A stretch of DNA of 64,000 bases from assembly GCA_965153355.1 (NCBI GenBank), contig OZ231128.1, positions 19,096,001-19,160,000 on the forward strand. Reading direction: 5' to 3'. Of this stretch, positions 25,815-37,500 are shown piece after piece (positions within the stretch are counted from its first letter, which is position 1; the number at the start of each line of letters is the position of its first letter). Made by a program: the position numbers and the translations under genes. Below the pieces are notes generated by a model. The model saw nothing but the letters and a program-made list of their open reading frames with translations. It was not told the origin of the DNA and did no database searches. The DNA comes from Flaccisagitta enflata. Lineage: Eukaryota; Chaetognatha; Sagittoidea; Aphragmophora.

Positions 25815-26350
25815 CCATTGCCCCCACTTGGTTTTTTAGGCTCTACTCAATGTGGGGAAGTGTTTTCTAGCCAAATTCAAATCATCCTTTGGGCGCTTTT
25901 TGAAAAAAAAATGAAAAAAAAGATTTTTTTGCATGATTATTAAAAAAGAAATTTGCAGGTTGGTTCAACTTATTTTCTGATAGCATATTGTTATTCCTGA
26001 TGAAATTCCTTTTAATTTGATAGGTCGCACTATAGGGTTTTGAAAAGAAATAAAAGTTTCATTTCTTATGCTACCGTTACAAAAATCATAACGGTGGCCT
26101 AGAATATGAATATTGTATTTCTTTTTAAAACCCTATAGTGTGACCTATCAAATAAAAGGGAATTTTGCCAGGATTAACAATATGCTGTCAAAAAATAAGT
26201 CAGACTTACCTGTGTAATTTTGTATGTAAAATCAAGCTAAAAATCTTGAATTTTTCATTCTATTTAAAAAGCGCCCCAAGGAAGATTTGATTTTGGCTAG
26301 AAAACACTTCCCCACATTGAGTAGAGCCTACAAAACCAGGTGAGGGACTG
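25815..26350. mobile_element. Large palindromic foldback element, about 535 bp
   Basis: The left arm (AGGCTCTACTCAATGTGGGG, GCGCTTTTT, GATAGGTCGCACTATAGGG) and right arm (CCCTATAGTGTGACCTATC, AAAAAGCGCC, CCCCACATTGAGTAGAGCCT) fold about a centre near 26075. Outer ends are roughly CATTGCCCCCACTTGG and CCAGGTGAGGGACTG. There is no coding sequence and no clear TSD. Related pieces occur at 50640-51110. Confidence 0.75.
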
Positions 26351-26419
26351 AACAAATCATATCTGTTTTAGGCATATTTCTGTAATTTGCTATATGAGAA
26401 ATTTGAAAAATGATATATA

Positions 26420-26495
26420 ACAACCAAGATTTCTTATCCGTTATAGGCAGATCTCCGTTACTTTTGATTTCGTTGAATAGCGGGGTGTAACAGTA
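26420..26495 (-). mobile_element. pogo/Tigger-like terminal fragment
   Basis: The reverse complement reads TACTGTTACACCCCGCTATT, alike to the ends at 29366 (GTTACACCCTGCAATGACGG) and 49084. The partner end was not located. Confidence 0.35.
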
Positions 26496-26928
26496 TTTCG
26501 CACATCCTCCCTCTGGCATTCGAAACATCTGATTTTGCAGCCTTTCTCTGGTCTAATTTTCAATCAAAATATTCTCTGTTATTGAATAAAAAGAGAGCGA
26601 TTATCTTAAACGTCAACCAGTAATGTTAGATAGAAGAAGGAAGTCGTTGTCTTTCAGGGGATTTCAACTAAAATCGTTTTCACTCCTAACTTAATAGAAA
26701 GAAGTAAGAAAAATACAAAACGAAGAAAATTCTAAACTTCATGGAATTTGCAGGGTAAGACCCCTTTTTAGCCTCTCCCAGCGGCACGAGTTTTTATTCA
26801 TGCTCACTGTCTTTCCTCACTTCTCTCCTCTTTCATTTTCCTTCAACTTCGTATTTTCCTTCAATTTAGTCCTTACTTTCCTTTGCTCGCGTTAATCTTG
26901 ACATCTTTTCCTTTCTCAGCCAAAGAGG

Positions 26929-27078
26929 AAAAAGAAGAGAAGAAGAATAAGATTTTGATGAACAAGAAGAGGAAGAGGAAGAGGAAGAAGAAGAAGAAGA
27001 AGAAGAAGAAGAAGAAGAAGAAGAAGAAGAAGAAGAAGAAGAAGAAGAAGAAGAAGAAGAAGAAGATGAAGAAGAAGA
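26929..27078. repeat. (GAA)n array
   Basis: GAA units with GGA variants, ending in a short AAC run. Confidence 0.95.
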
Positions 27079-27340
27079 AGAACAACAACAACATTTCGAT
27101 TGAAAGACCTGATTCCTGGGCTAATTGCTGTGCATTGAATCGATGAATTTTTTTTATAAGAATAAAATCTTAAATGAGCATAAAATTTTTAGAATTATTT
27201 TAATCTTAAAAAAGTGCCACAGGATCAATGCACATGACAAGTATCATTAGACTTTCAAAGATTGAACAAATAAAGTAAGTATAATACTTATCTAGCTAGA
27301 GGATAATGAGTAAAAGAATTGGCTACTCTGCCTTATGGAA

Positions 27341-27465
27341 CAAAAAGAAAAAGAAAAGAAAAAGAAAAAGAAAAAGAAAAGAAAAAAAAAGAAAAAGAAA
27401 AAGAAAAAGAAAAGGAAAAGGAAAAGGAAAAGGAAAAGGAAAAGGAAAAGGAAAAGAAAAAGTAA
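27341..27465. repeat. (AAAAAG)n / (AAAAGG)n array
   Basis: A hexamer AAAAAG run turning into AAAAGG from about 27412. Confidence 0.9.
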
Positions 27466-27790
27466 AAACAGAAACAAAATGTCAAAGGAAAGAAAAAAGG
27501 GGAAAAAAGGATAGAATGAAGTGAATGAGAGGAATTGAATTATATGAAGAAGATGATTCTTCCCTGTTTTTTTTCTCCTCCACTTTTCGCCTTTGTTTTT
27601 TATGGAGCAAACAGATTTCTCAATCAATCTGTCATACAAAACTGCGAGCGATCAAGAAGGGACAACAAAGGTTATAACGATGATGATGAACAAATGACAC
27701 AGACAATATTGAGAGCGACCATCATGACAACCTGTTTTTCTTTCTTTCAGTGTTTTGCCTGCGACCACATCAACCCTCACGTTGCCCTAT

Positions 27791-27827
27791 GTTTCTTTCT
27801 TTCTTTCATTCTTTCTTTTTTTTTTTT

Positions 27828-27911
<84 letters not shown>

Positions 27912-27930
27912 TATTCTATCTTTTTTTTTC

Positions 27931-27984
<54 letters not shown>

Positions 27985-27985
27985 G

Positions 27986-28040
<55 letters not shown>

Positions 28041-28049
28041 CTCTTTGGT
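27791..28049. repeat. (CTTT)n array
   Basis: CTTT with short breaks near 27912-27930. Confidence 0.95.
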
Positions 28050-28071
28050 ATCTTGATATTTTTTCGACTTC

Positions 28072-28178
<107 letters not shown>

Positions 28179-28392
28179 TGCTAGCTTCGACCAAGTCTTA
28201 TCTTATTCTCCGCTTAGCATGGCTGAAAGTGCCGGTGTGATGATTGATGGTTGGTTGTAAGCAAATTGATTGGTTGTTCAACATTAAGCTGTTCCATTAT
28301 TCATGATCTAAATGACATGACGGCAACCCAAAAACGGCGCTCCAGAGTTCCGAGGGCTGCGTTCTGCGTTGTCGTTCCTACCATCTCCAAAT

Positions 28393-28685
<293 letters not shown>

Positions 28686-29094
28686 GTGTCGCTGAAGTTT
28701 TTTTGTAGTTGTACAGTATGCTACATATCATTTACTTTTTCTTAAAAATCAGGATACTATGTCTGTCGTTGTATACCGTATGCTCTATCCGTTTCTTTTA
28801 TTTGCTTTTTCTCCCCGGTTTACCTTGTTTTTGTCATCTCATTTGTCGTTGACGTTGGTGTTGACAATTCCGTCGGTTTTTTTGCTCAGCGATTTTCCAT
28901 TAAGGCCACTGAAATCATACCCCCTCATATGTTGGAACAAAAATTCAGTGAGTAAATGCGCGGTCACTGATTTCAACGATGTGCCCATTTGATATTTTCT
29001 AAGATGAGAATATATAATAAAAAATCAATGTTACTTTGCAGCCACGACACAAAAAGTCAAAGTGAGCTCGATGGTCTTGAACGAAAAAGTGATA

Positions 29095-29170
29095 TCATTT
29101 ACTGGATTCGATCCCACGACCAGCCCACTCCGGGCGCACATGTTACCTTCAGCCTACTGAGTCATCTAAT
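29095..29170 (-). mobile_element. tRNA-derived SINE-like Pol III unit
   Basis: On the minus strand GATGACTCAGTAGGCTGA resembles an A box and GGGATCGAATCC a B box. They are about 35 bases apart and joined by GGTCGTGGGATCG, as in tRNA-derived SINEs. No tRNA cloverleaf closes, so it is not a functional tRNA gene. A possible body continues to about 28990. Confidence 0.5.
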
Positions 29171-29365
29171 TATTATTGTGTAGCACAATTATTATAAACC
29201 AAAAAAATGTTACAGTTACTGTAACTCAATCACCATGCGCCAGATGTGATTTATTCTCTGAAGAAAACTTCAGACACAAAACAAACCCACGTTGGCATCA
29301 GCGTAATGATGTCAATGCAGAGATATGCAGATTACACTGAGTACAGCAATCCAGCATAGATATGA

Positions 29366-29445
29366 ATGTGTTACACCCTGCAATGACGGACCCCAGTGTA
29401 ATGGGAATCCACCTATAATGCATATGAAACGTGGTCCCTTCAAAT
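29366..29445 (+). mobile_element. pogo/Tigger-like terminal fragment
   Basis: GTGTTACACCCTGCAATGAC then CCCCAGTGTAATGGGAATCC. It aligns with the end at 49084 (GTTACACCCTGGTATTAAAG, AGTAATAGGAATTCC). Confidence 0.35.
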
Positions 29446-29499
29446 CATCTCTTCTGATTTATAATATTGGGGATCAAGTGTATTTGCCTCACTCTGTGC

Positions 29500-29835
29500 G
29501 CCGGCTCCTCCTTCTAATCTTCTTCCTCCAGGAGGCTCAAATTCCAATCTCAAGACTAAAGTCCCAGCCTCAAGGCTCAAATCCCAGCCTCGAGGCCTAA
29601 ATCCCAGCCTCGAGGCTCAAATCCCAGCCTCAAGGCTCAAATCCCAGTCTCGAGGCTCAAATCCCAGTCTCGAGGCTCAAATCCATTCTTTGCAGTTCAA
29701 ATTCCAGCTTAGGCTAAATTCTTAGCCTCCAAGCCGTAGATATTCAAGCCCTTTTGGGCCACTGCCCCACTTACTATCACACATCCACTGACATAGGGGC
29801 AGTGGGTACCACTGACCACCTAACGCTTTTGCGAC
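29500..29835 (-). mobile_element. Family C element with 20-bp minisatellite
   Basis: On the minus strand it starts AGTCGCAAAAGCGTTAGG then TGGTCAGTGGTACCCACTGC and GGGGCAGTGGCCCAAAAGGG. It continues into about eight 20-bp units (CGAGGCTGGGATTTGAGCCT) at 29538-29700. The same order is found at 62925-63250. Confidence 0.65.
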
Positions 29836-29852
29836 TATTTCGTTCTTTCCAT

Positions 29853-30082
29853 GTTTCTTTCTTTCTTTCTTTCTTTCCATCTTTTTCTCTCTTTGAATCT
29901 ACTTTCTGTCTTTTGATCTGTCTTTTTCGTTTGATCTTTCTTTCTTTTTTCTTTCTTCCGATCTTTCTTTTTTTTTCTTTCTTTTTTTTCTTTCTCTCTT
30001 TCGATCTTTTATTCTTTCTTTCGATCTTTCAATCTTTGCATCTTTCGTATTTTTTTCTTTCCATCTTTCTTACTTTCATTAT

Positions 30083-30122
<40 letters not shown>

Positions 30123-30144
30123 AATTCTTTCTTTCTTTCTTAAT

Positions 30145-30217
<73 letters not shown>

Positions 30218-30401
30218 TTTCTTTCTTTCTTTCTTTATTCTTTTTTTCTTTCTTTATTCTTTCTCTCTTTCTTTGTCTTTCTTCCTTTCTTTCTTTGTCA
30301 TTCTTTCTTTCTTTCTTTCTTTCTTTGTCTTTCTTTCTTTGTCTTTCTTTCTTTGTCTTTCTTTCTTTCTTTGTCTTTCTTTCTTTGTCTTTCTTTCTTT
30401 G

Positions 30402-30469
<68 letters not shown>

Positions 30470-30600
30470 TTTTTCTACTTTCTTTTATTCTTTTTCTTTA
30501 TTTATTTCTTTATTCTTCCTCTCTTTCTTTCTTTCTTTCATTCTTTCATTCTTTCTTTCTTTATTCATTTCTTTCTTTTCTTTTCCTCTTTCTTTTTTTC
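29853..30600. repeat. (CTTT)n array, about 750 bp
   Basis: CTTT with frequent CGAT, CATT and GTCT interruptions. The FFLS frames are artefacts. Confidence 0.95.
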
Positions 30601-30656
30601 GCTCTCTCTTGCAACCTCGCTCTCTAGTTCTTTGGCAGCCGCAAAGCCAAAAGAGA

Positions 30657-30803
30657 AACAAGGCCGGATACACGGCACCGGCGTCGCGGACGGTTGGGCA
30701 GGGGCAGTAATGCAAAAATCACTTGCAATTCAAAAATATTACGGACGGAGGGACCGACAAACCAACACAACATTGTGTAGAGTCGCGTGTCCGCGACTAA
30801 AAA
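30657..30803 (+). mobile_element. Family A element, compact full length (147 bp)
   Basis: AACAAGGCCGGATACACGGC, CGTCGCGGACGGTTGGGCAG, ATTACGGACGGAGGGACCG, GTGTAGAGTCGCGTGTCCGC and GACTAAAAA. Motif B GTCGCGGAC is the exact reverse complement of the terminal loop and arm GTCCGCGAC. This is a good reference copy. Confidence 0.85.
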
Positions 30804-31200
30804 TCGATGCATAAACCTTTGAATGCGACTTTGATCACTCATGGCTTAAGAATTATACAATGATATAGTAGACTTTTATTTGATAAATGTCATTGTAACT
30901 CAAGGTTTAGTAACAAATTAGCAGTTGGCGCATGCTCCGACGTCAATGACTGGGTATTCTCGGAAATTGATGATTTTTTCTTTCTTCGCCAGGTCCTTTT
31001 ATTCGCTTTTTGCTGTGGGAGAAAATTTGTGTATGTTAGGATTGGTCATTATCAAAATATTTTCGAAAAAAACGACGGGAACTATACACATTTGTCACGA
31101 CTTGCATCAGTTTTTATGAGGCGCTACAGACACAGACAGACGACAGATGGAGGGATAGAGGGACAGGTAGAAAGACGAAAAAAGTTTACAAAAGACATGT
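30804..31200. other. Intergenic, nothing recognised
   Basis: Ordinary composition with no repeat or convincing frame. Confidence 0.35.
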
Positions 31201-31275
31201 AACAAGTAATGACAGGTTACAATATCGTTGCAGATGGATGGGCAGGGGCATCCAACCCCATCTACATCCCTCTAA
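31201..31275 (+). mobile_element. Family A fragment, 5' half of GTTGCG subfamily
   Basis: AACAAGTAATGACAGGTTAC, AATATCGTTGCAGATGG and GGCAGGGGCATCCAACCCC, as at 55019 and 60461. The 3' half is missing; a family B array follows. Confidence 0.65.
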
Positions 31276-31690
31276 CCACACACAAGTGAGCCATGAGTAG
31301 AGTGAGCCTGTGAGTGGAGCAAGCCCGTGAGCGGAGCGAGACCGTGAGCGGAGCAAGCCCATGAGCGAAGCGAGCCCATGAGCAAAGCAAGCCCGTGGGC
31401 GGAGCGAGTCCGTGAGCGGAGCGAGCCCGTGAGCGAAGCGAGCCCGTGAGCGAAGCGAGCCCGTGAGCGAAGCGAGCCCGTGAGCGAAGCGAGCCCGTGA
31501 GCGAAGCAAGCCCGTGAGCGAAACGAGGCCGTGGGCAAAATGAGGCCGTGAGCGGAGCGAGCCTAAAAGTGGAGCGAACGAGCATAGCTAGTCAAAGTAT
31601 TTAGGCGTGAGAGAGCTGAGTGAGCGGGGCAAGCGAACAAACGTTGCAAGTAACCGAGTGGCCTGTTAAAAACGCGATTTTCATATATAG
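31276..31690 (-). mobile_element. Family B derivative expanded into a 17-bp array
   Basis: About 17 copies of GAGCGAAGCGAGCCCGT (17 bp) end in GTAACCGAGTGGCCTGTT and AAAAACGCG, the start block of family B in reverse. The CGCTCACT repeats of ordinary family B copies are here amplified. RS/FAHGLA frames are artefacts. Confidence 0.65.
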
Positions 31691-31695
31691 AAACA

Positions 31696-31812
31696 GGCCG
31701 GTTGGTCGGTTGGTTGGTCCGTAGAGGTCATTGAGGAAGTGCGAAAACGCGCATTTCTGCCCCTTCCCACCCGTCCGCGACTAATATTGGCCGTGTATCC
31801 GGCCTTACTTTT
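31696..31812 (-). mobile_element. Family A element, truncated at the hairpin end
   Basis: GGTTGGTCGGTTGGTTGGTC, then TGCCCCTTCCCACCCGTCC, GCGACTAATATTGGCCGTG and ATCCGGCCTTACTTTTT. hp2 is a clean GGCCG-TGTATC-CGGCC stem. Confidence 0.7.
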
Positions 31813-31854
31813 TCTTCTTTAGTCTTTACCAGATGTTGTAACTTCGATTGTCAG

Positions 31855-31856
<2 letters not shown>

Positions 31857-31914
<58 letters not shown>

Positions 31915-32143
31915 GGCCGCTCTGTTGCATTTCATTTTTCAACTTTTTTTTGGTTCTAGATTGAATGTTGTTGGCGGCGTTTTTTTTTTGTTATTGGCGT
32001 TGTTGTTGTTGGCGTTGTTGTGGTCGTTGGCGTTGTCATTCTGGTCATTGTCGTTGTCCTCGTTATTGTTGTTATTGTTTTTGTTATCGGCGTTGTTGTT
32101 GTCGTTGTTGTTGTTGTTATCGGCGTTGTTGTTGTTGTTGTTT

Positions 32144-32239
<96 letters not shown>

Positions 32240-32276
32240 TTGTCGTTGTGGTTGTTGTTGTCGTTGTTGTCACTGC
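31857..32276. repeat. (GTT)n arrays
   Basis: GTT at 31857-31911 and, with GCGTT, GTC and ATT interruptions, at 31965-32276. Poly-Leu, poly-Val and poly-Thr frames are artefacts. Confidence 0.95.
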
Positions 32277-32496
32277 CCTGAGTAAAAGCTCCACCGCGTT
32301 GTCATCTTGAAGTCTTCCACTCTCATCTCTTTATGTCCTTTTGTTTCCAACTAGATCGCCTTTGACTGCGAATCCTCGCCGTCAACATGGTGGGAGGAAG
32401 AGGGGGGACTCAAAGAGAGGGAGGTCAGACAAAAGGGGGCAGGCACAGTGGGGAAGGCATGCACAGTTTGGCATACAGACAGAGTTAATGGGTTTG

Positions 32497-32545
32497 TATG
32501 CCCCTGCCGTATGTTCATAACGATATCATAACCCCGCATTACCTG
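32497..32545 (-). mobile_element. Family A fragment, GTTGCG type
   Basis: TGCCCCTGCCGTATGTTC then ATAACGATATCATAACCCCG resembles the 3' part of the copies at 47667 and 54236. Confidence 0.45.
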
Positions 32546-33026
32546 CTACTTATCATCATGTAGCACTTAAACGTAATGACGGTCTTTTATGCTCACAAAT
32601 GATAGTTTGTTTCTTTTTATATCTTCTCGAAATAAAGCTTTCACCGTCATGGAAATTGTTATTCCGTCGCGCCTGCAGAAGAGATTTTATGTGATTTGGG
32701 CAAGCCCGGGCGATTTTGCATTTTCTTTAACAATACAATACACTATGCAATTTTTGAAAGTATTGGGCCAATACAATACAATACCAATACAATACAATAT
32801 ATCAAAAAATTATACCCAATACATAACAATACTTTGGTTTACTTGATATAAGACCTTAATTAGAGTTTAAACTCATTTTTTTTTTAACTTTATATGTAAT
32901 AATATTTTCTTATTATTATTTTTATCATGTTATTTATTTTTGTTTTTTTTTTAATTGATCTCGCTGTCTGTCTCTGTATATCTGTGTGTTTGTGTGTCTC
33001 TCTCTCTTTCTCTGTCTCTGTTTCTG

Positions 33027-33145
33027 TTTTTAGGTGCGACAAAGCACCTCTATAACTGGCTGTGTCTGTCGGTTGGTCTGTCAGTCTGTTGGTCAGGTAA
33101 CGCATTTGTTTGATGATCCACATGTCGCACCTTATTGGCCTTGTT
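33027..33145 (-). mobile_element. Family A element, GGTGCG subfamily
   Basis: TTTTTA, hairpin GGTGC-GACAAA-GCACC, TCTATAACTGGCTGTGTC, a TCGGTTGG/TCTGTCAG tract and GGTAACGCATTTG. It ends CATGTCGCACCTTATTGGCC then TTGTT. GTCGCACC near the end is the exact reverse complement of GGTGCGAC at the start. hp2 is lost. Confidence 0.75.
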
Positions 33146-33232
33146 CTCTCTGTGTGTCTGTCTCTGTCTCTCTTTCTCTGTCTTTGTCTTTCTCCCTCTC
33201 TTTTTCTCTTTTTCTCTGTTTGTCTGTTTGTG

Positions 33233-33263
<31 letters not shown>

Positions 33264-33363
33264 TTTTTTTTCTCTCTCTCTCTCTTTCTCTCTTTCTCTC
33301 TTTCTCTCTTTCTCTCTTTCTCTCTTTCTCTCTTTCTCTTTCTCTCTCTCTCTCTCTCTCCTT
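33146..33363. repeat. CT-rich microsatellite (CTCT, CTGT, CTTT)
   Basis: A mixed pyrimidine repeat inside the hAT-like element. Confidence 0.9.
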
Positions 33364-33797
33364 CCCCTTTGAGTGTGCTGGCCCAGGATTGCATCTAAGG
33401 GAAAATCATTTTCCTCATCCTCATCCTCCTCCTCCTCTAAATTTTATCCTCTTCTTCTTCACCACTTCTTTTTCTGCACTTCCTGAAAAATCGATCTCTC
33501 CTTTTATTCCTCATCCAAGTAACCTTGTCCTCTTCTTCCTCACTATAATTATATCTACCTTTCCTTGCTTTTACATTCTACTAGTGTATTTGACCTTTCA
33601 TCTATTTTCTTATTAAATGTTTTAATATTTTCTCAAGAAAAAATTGTTGTATTGTATTGTATTAGAAAAAAAACAATACCTATAGTAAGTATTGGGTAAA
33701 CCCAATACTGATAAGTATTGTAAACACAATACAATACCCAATACGAATCGCCCGGCCTTGGATTTGGGGCAACACACTCGTCTATTTTAATAGCCCA

Positions 33798-33883
33798 CTT
33801 ACATACATACATGAATACATACATACATACATACATACATACATACATACATACATACATACATACATACATACATACACACA
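33798..33883. repeat. (ACAT)n microsatellite
   Basis: A perfect CATA tetranucleotide run with one GAAT break. Confidence 0.95.
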
Positions 33884-34179
33884 TACACAACCATTAGCCC
33901 CTTTGTTGAATTGTCTGTTCATCGTTGGCAGATGCGTTCAGACTTAGTTCAAATATCGATCCATTTTTCTATCAGCTTGACTGCCAAAAGCAAACCAGAC
34001 CTTGCCGTAGATGTAGCCATAGTTGAAATAAGAGCGGGGTCGTGATTCCTAGATAAGAACATAAAAATATCTTGGATGTTTAATATTCCTGCCATTGGTT
34101 TTCTCAGTGCTGTCCGTTTATCTATCTGTTCGTCTGTTGGTATGTATGAATGTCTGTCGGTCTGTTCTTGTATGCTGCT

Positions 34180-34356
<177 letters not shown>

Positions 34357-34415
34357 GGGCTCGCATTTTGATGCTGGATTATCTTCCGATCGTGATACGC
34401 CGCATTTCTACTAAA

Positions 34416-34575
34416 AACAAGGCCGGATACACGGCAATACAGTCGCGGACGGTTGGGCAGGAGCAGTAGTGCGAAAACCGCTCGGAATTTAGAAATGTTA
34501 CGGGACGGACGGACCGACCGACGGACCGACCGACCGACACGGCAAGGTGTAGAGCCGCGTGTCCGCGACTAAAAA
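34416..34575 (+). mobile_element. Family A element, full length (160 bp)
   Basis: AACAAGGCCGGATACACGGC, CAGTCGCGGACGGTTGGGCA, GTTACGGGACGGACGGACCG and AGAGCCGCGTGTCCGCGACT plus AAAAA. Motif B GTCGCGGAC matches the reverse complement of GTCCGCGAC exactly, although the other hairpin arm has one substitution (CCGCG). Confidence 0.85.
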
Positions 34576-35115
34576 TCAATCCTGAATCGCAGTCACAGAC
34601 CCGATTAGATCAAATGCTGTCTTTACAGCAAATAAAAAAAAAATTCCACGTTCTGATAAATTAAAAAAAACGAAGAGTAAGCAACTTAAAGAAACAGATT
34701 CAAGTAACGAGGAGATTTTTACACCGCTCGCATATATCAGCTTGAGAAATGTAAGCAGATATGACAGAACAGGCATAGATTCGCAGTTGCAGCTGTAGAC
34801 AGACAACACATGTGTTGATAAGTGAGCCCTTATATCGAAAACTATCCTATTGAGCGTTTTAGATGAGGAGGAACAAAAGTGTAATTTACTAAAAAAAATT
34901 TACAGGGCAAGGTTGATTAAATTTTTTGGCCTTAATTGTATGTCTGAGAGCAATGTAAATCAAAAGCTATCTTACCCTTGCCCGGGGTAGAAGTCTATCA
35001 TTGAATTATTTACTTCCTTTTCCTCAAAGAGTAGAAAGGAGTGGGTTTGACCACGAATTTCACTATGTCTGGGCAGGGTCTGGGCAGGGTCATCACTCCA
35101 ACCTCCATCGTGGCC
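34576..35115. other. Right part of the 6.2 kb insertion, non-coding
   Basis: Ordinary AT-rich sequence with a direct repeat TCTGGGCAGGG at 35070-35092. No transposase frame. Confidence 0.5.
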
Positions 35116-35340
35116 TTAAGAGAGATCAACAAGTTCAGATCCATGGTCATTTGCATATTGCGCTCGAACGAATATGGTGGTCTGCTTGGCAACTTTCATG
35201 TGATATAAAACAAACGTCATCTACTTTTTCTTCCGCTCCAGGCAGGGTCTCTTGTTACTTAATGGTAGGCATTTTGAATTTTGTACTGTCACCTTAAAAG
35301 ACGGTTATTCATTCATTTTATTTTTCTGTGAGCCCTATGA

Positions 35341-35529
35341 GGTGGCGTTTCTACTCAGAGACAATCGCGCTTCTAACGGGCCACTCGGTCGCTCGCTACG
35401 TTTGTTTGTTCGCACCGCTCACTTCGCTCACTCCCTTGTGGGATGGTGATATTCTAAGATATGTGCTCACGCTGTGAGCGCATTCAATGGGAACAGACGT
35501 GTTTTTTATGTTCACTAGAAACACGCCCC
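35341..35529 (+). mobile_element. Family B element in segment copy 1
   Basis: It starts GGTGGCGTTTCTACTCAG and ends TTCACTAGAAACACGCCCC. Between them are GGGCCACTCGGTCGCTCGCT, CACCGCTCACTTCGCTCAC and ATTCAATGGGAACAGACG. Orthologues lie at 37991 (split by the hAT) and 42055. Confidence 0.65.
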
Positions 35530-36264
35530 ACAATAGCTCTAAATCACCACCTATCAAGTAAAATTACCTATCTCAACTCCAGCACCCCAAAATCACCCCT
35601 TTCCACCCACACAATAGCTCTAAATCACCACCTATCAAGTAAAATTACCTATCTCAACTCCAGCACCCCAAAACCACCCCTTTCCACCCACACAATAGCT
35701 CTAAATCACCACCTATCAAGTGAAATTACCTATCTCAACTCCAGCACCTCAAAACCACCCCTTTCCACCCACACAATAGCTCTAAATCACCACCTATCAA
35801 GTAAAATTACCTATCTCAACTCCATCACCCCAAAACCACCCCTTTCCACCCACACAATAGCTCTAAATCACCACCTATCAAGTAAAATTACCTATCTCAA
35901 CTCCAGCACCCCAAAACCACCCCTTTCCACCCACACAATAGCTCTAAATCACCACCTATCAAGTAAAATTACCTATCTCAACTCCAGCACCCCAAAACCA
36001 CCCCTTTCCACCCACACAATAGCTCTAAATCACCACCTATCAAGTAAAATTACCTATCTCAACTCCAGCACCCCAAAACCACCCCTTTCCACCCACACAA
36101 TAGCTCTAAATCACCACCTATCAAGTAAAATTACCTATCTCAACTCCAGCACCCCAAAACCACCCCTTTCCACCCACACAATAGCTCTAAATCACCACCT
36201 ATCAAGTAAAATTACTATCTCAACTCAGCCCCAAAACCACCCCTTTCCACCCACACAGCTCTAA
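35461..36264 (+). other. Open frame of 27-residue repeats over the 81-bp satellite
   Basis: The satellite period of 81 is a multiple of three, so a 267-codon frame stays open across nine units, each reading roughly TIALNHHLSSKITYLNSST plus KPPLSTH. It ends where indels begin near 36210. The equivalent frames are 211 codons in copy 2 and broken early in copy 3. No promoter or homology is visible, so I regard it as a satellite by-product. Confidence 0.3.
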
Positions 36265-36732
36265 ATCACCACCTATCAAGTAAAATTACCTATCTCAACT
36301 CCAGCACCCCCAAAACACCCCTTTCCACCCACACAATAGCTCTAAATCACCACCTATCAAGTAAAATTACCTATCTCAACTCCAGCACCCCAAAACCACC
36401 CCTTTCCACCCACACAATAGCTCTAAATCACCACCTATCAAGTAAAATTACCTATCTCAACTCCAGCACCCCAAAACCACCCCTTTCCACCCACACAATA
36501 GCTCTAAATCACCACCTATCAAGTAAAATTACCTATCTCAACTCCAGCACCCCAAAACCACCCCTTTCCACCCACACAATAGCTCTAAATCACCACCTAT
36601 CAAGTAAAATTACCTATCTCAACTCCAGCACCCCAAAACCACCCCTTTCCACCCACACAATAGCTCTAAATCACCACCTATCAAGTAAAATTACCTATCT
36701 CAACTCCAGCACCCCAAAACCACCCCTTTCCG
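35530..36732. repeat. 81-bp satellite array, copy 1 (about 15 units)
   Basis: Units begin ACAATAGCTCTAAATCACC and run through CTATCAAGTAAAATTACC, CAACTCCAGCACCCC and CCACCCCTTTCCACCC. They are nearly identical, with one short-indel cluster at 36210-36265. Confidence 0.95.
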
Positions 36733-37033
36733 CCCTGAGCCCGTGCAAGTTACAGCTTAGCAACAGTGAGATGACAATACGATCTGGGTGAGGCGCAAGC
36801 CTGTCATTTATGCAACTTGTTTGCAGGGTTAAGGATAATCGTTTGCAAGACGTAAATAAACGATATGTAAGTGAAAGTGGTTGGTGGTAGTCTTTCCGTG
36901 CACCGCCCCTGAGACTGTGATGAACGACTTAGGGGATCTTCTGTTATGACGGTGGGGTTTTACTGCAGTGTTTTCCTTAAAAAAAGGAAGACAAAAAGAA
37001 AAACTTGAAACAAACCCCGTGCCCTAGATCCTC

Positions 37034-37034
<1 letters not shown>
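36733..37034. other. Unique tail of segment copy 1
   Basis: About 300 bases from GCCCTGAGCCCGTGCAAG to CCTAGATCCTCAG, repeated almost unchanged at 40795 and 43827. No gene recognised. Confidence 0.7.

Positions 37035-37104
<70 letters not shown>
37035..37104. repeat. (CT)n array between segment copies 1 and 2
   Basis: 70 bases of CT joining CCTAGATCCTCAG to TTCCTGCTAGC. Confidence 0.95.
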
Positions 37105-37109
<5 letters not shown>

Positions 37110-37326
37110 TGCTAGCTTCGACCAAGTCTTATCTTATTCTCCGCTTAGCATGGCTGAAAGTGCCGGTGTGATGATTGATGGTTGGTTGTAAGCAAATTGA
37201 TTGGTTGTTCAACATTAAGCTGTTCCATTATTCATGATCTAAATGACATGACGGCAACCCAAAAACGGCGCTCCAGAGTTCCGAGGGCTGCGTTCTGCGT
37301 TGTCGTTCCTACCATCTCCAAATTCA

Positions 37327-37368
37327 TGTTCATGTTCATGTTCATGTTCATGTTCATGTTCATGTTCA

Positions 37369-37422
<54 letters not shown>

Positions 37423-37432
37423 GTTGTTGCTG

Positions 37433-37498
<66 letters not shown>

Positions 37499-37500
37499 AG

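Larger units (their letters stand above)
32701..33760. mobile_element. hAT-like non-autonomous element, 1060 bp, 8-bp TSD
   Basis: It is flanked by GATTTGGG on both sides (32693-32700 and 33761-33768). The ends CAAGCCCGGGCGATT and (reverse complement) CAAGGCCGGGCGATT are inverted repeats, followed on both sides by (CAATA)n-like sequence. The 8-bp TSD and CARNG-like start fit hAT. No transposase frame is present. Inside lie a family A copy (33027-33145) and a CT-rich tract. Confidence 0.8.

Noticed and set aside
30657-30803. Family A as a conventional tRNA-type SINE
   Set aside because: No convincing A and B boxes in either orientation and no TSD could be read, although the A5 end is SINE-like.
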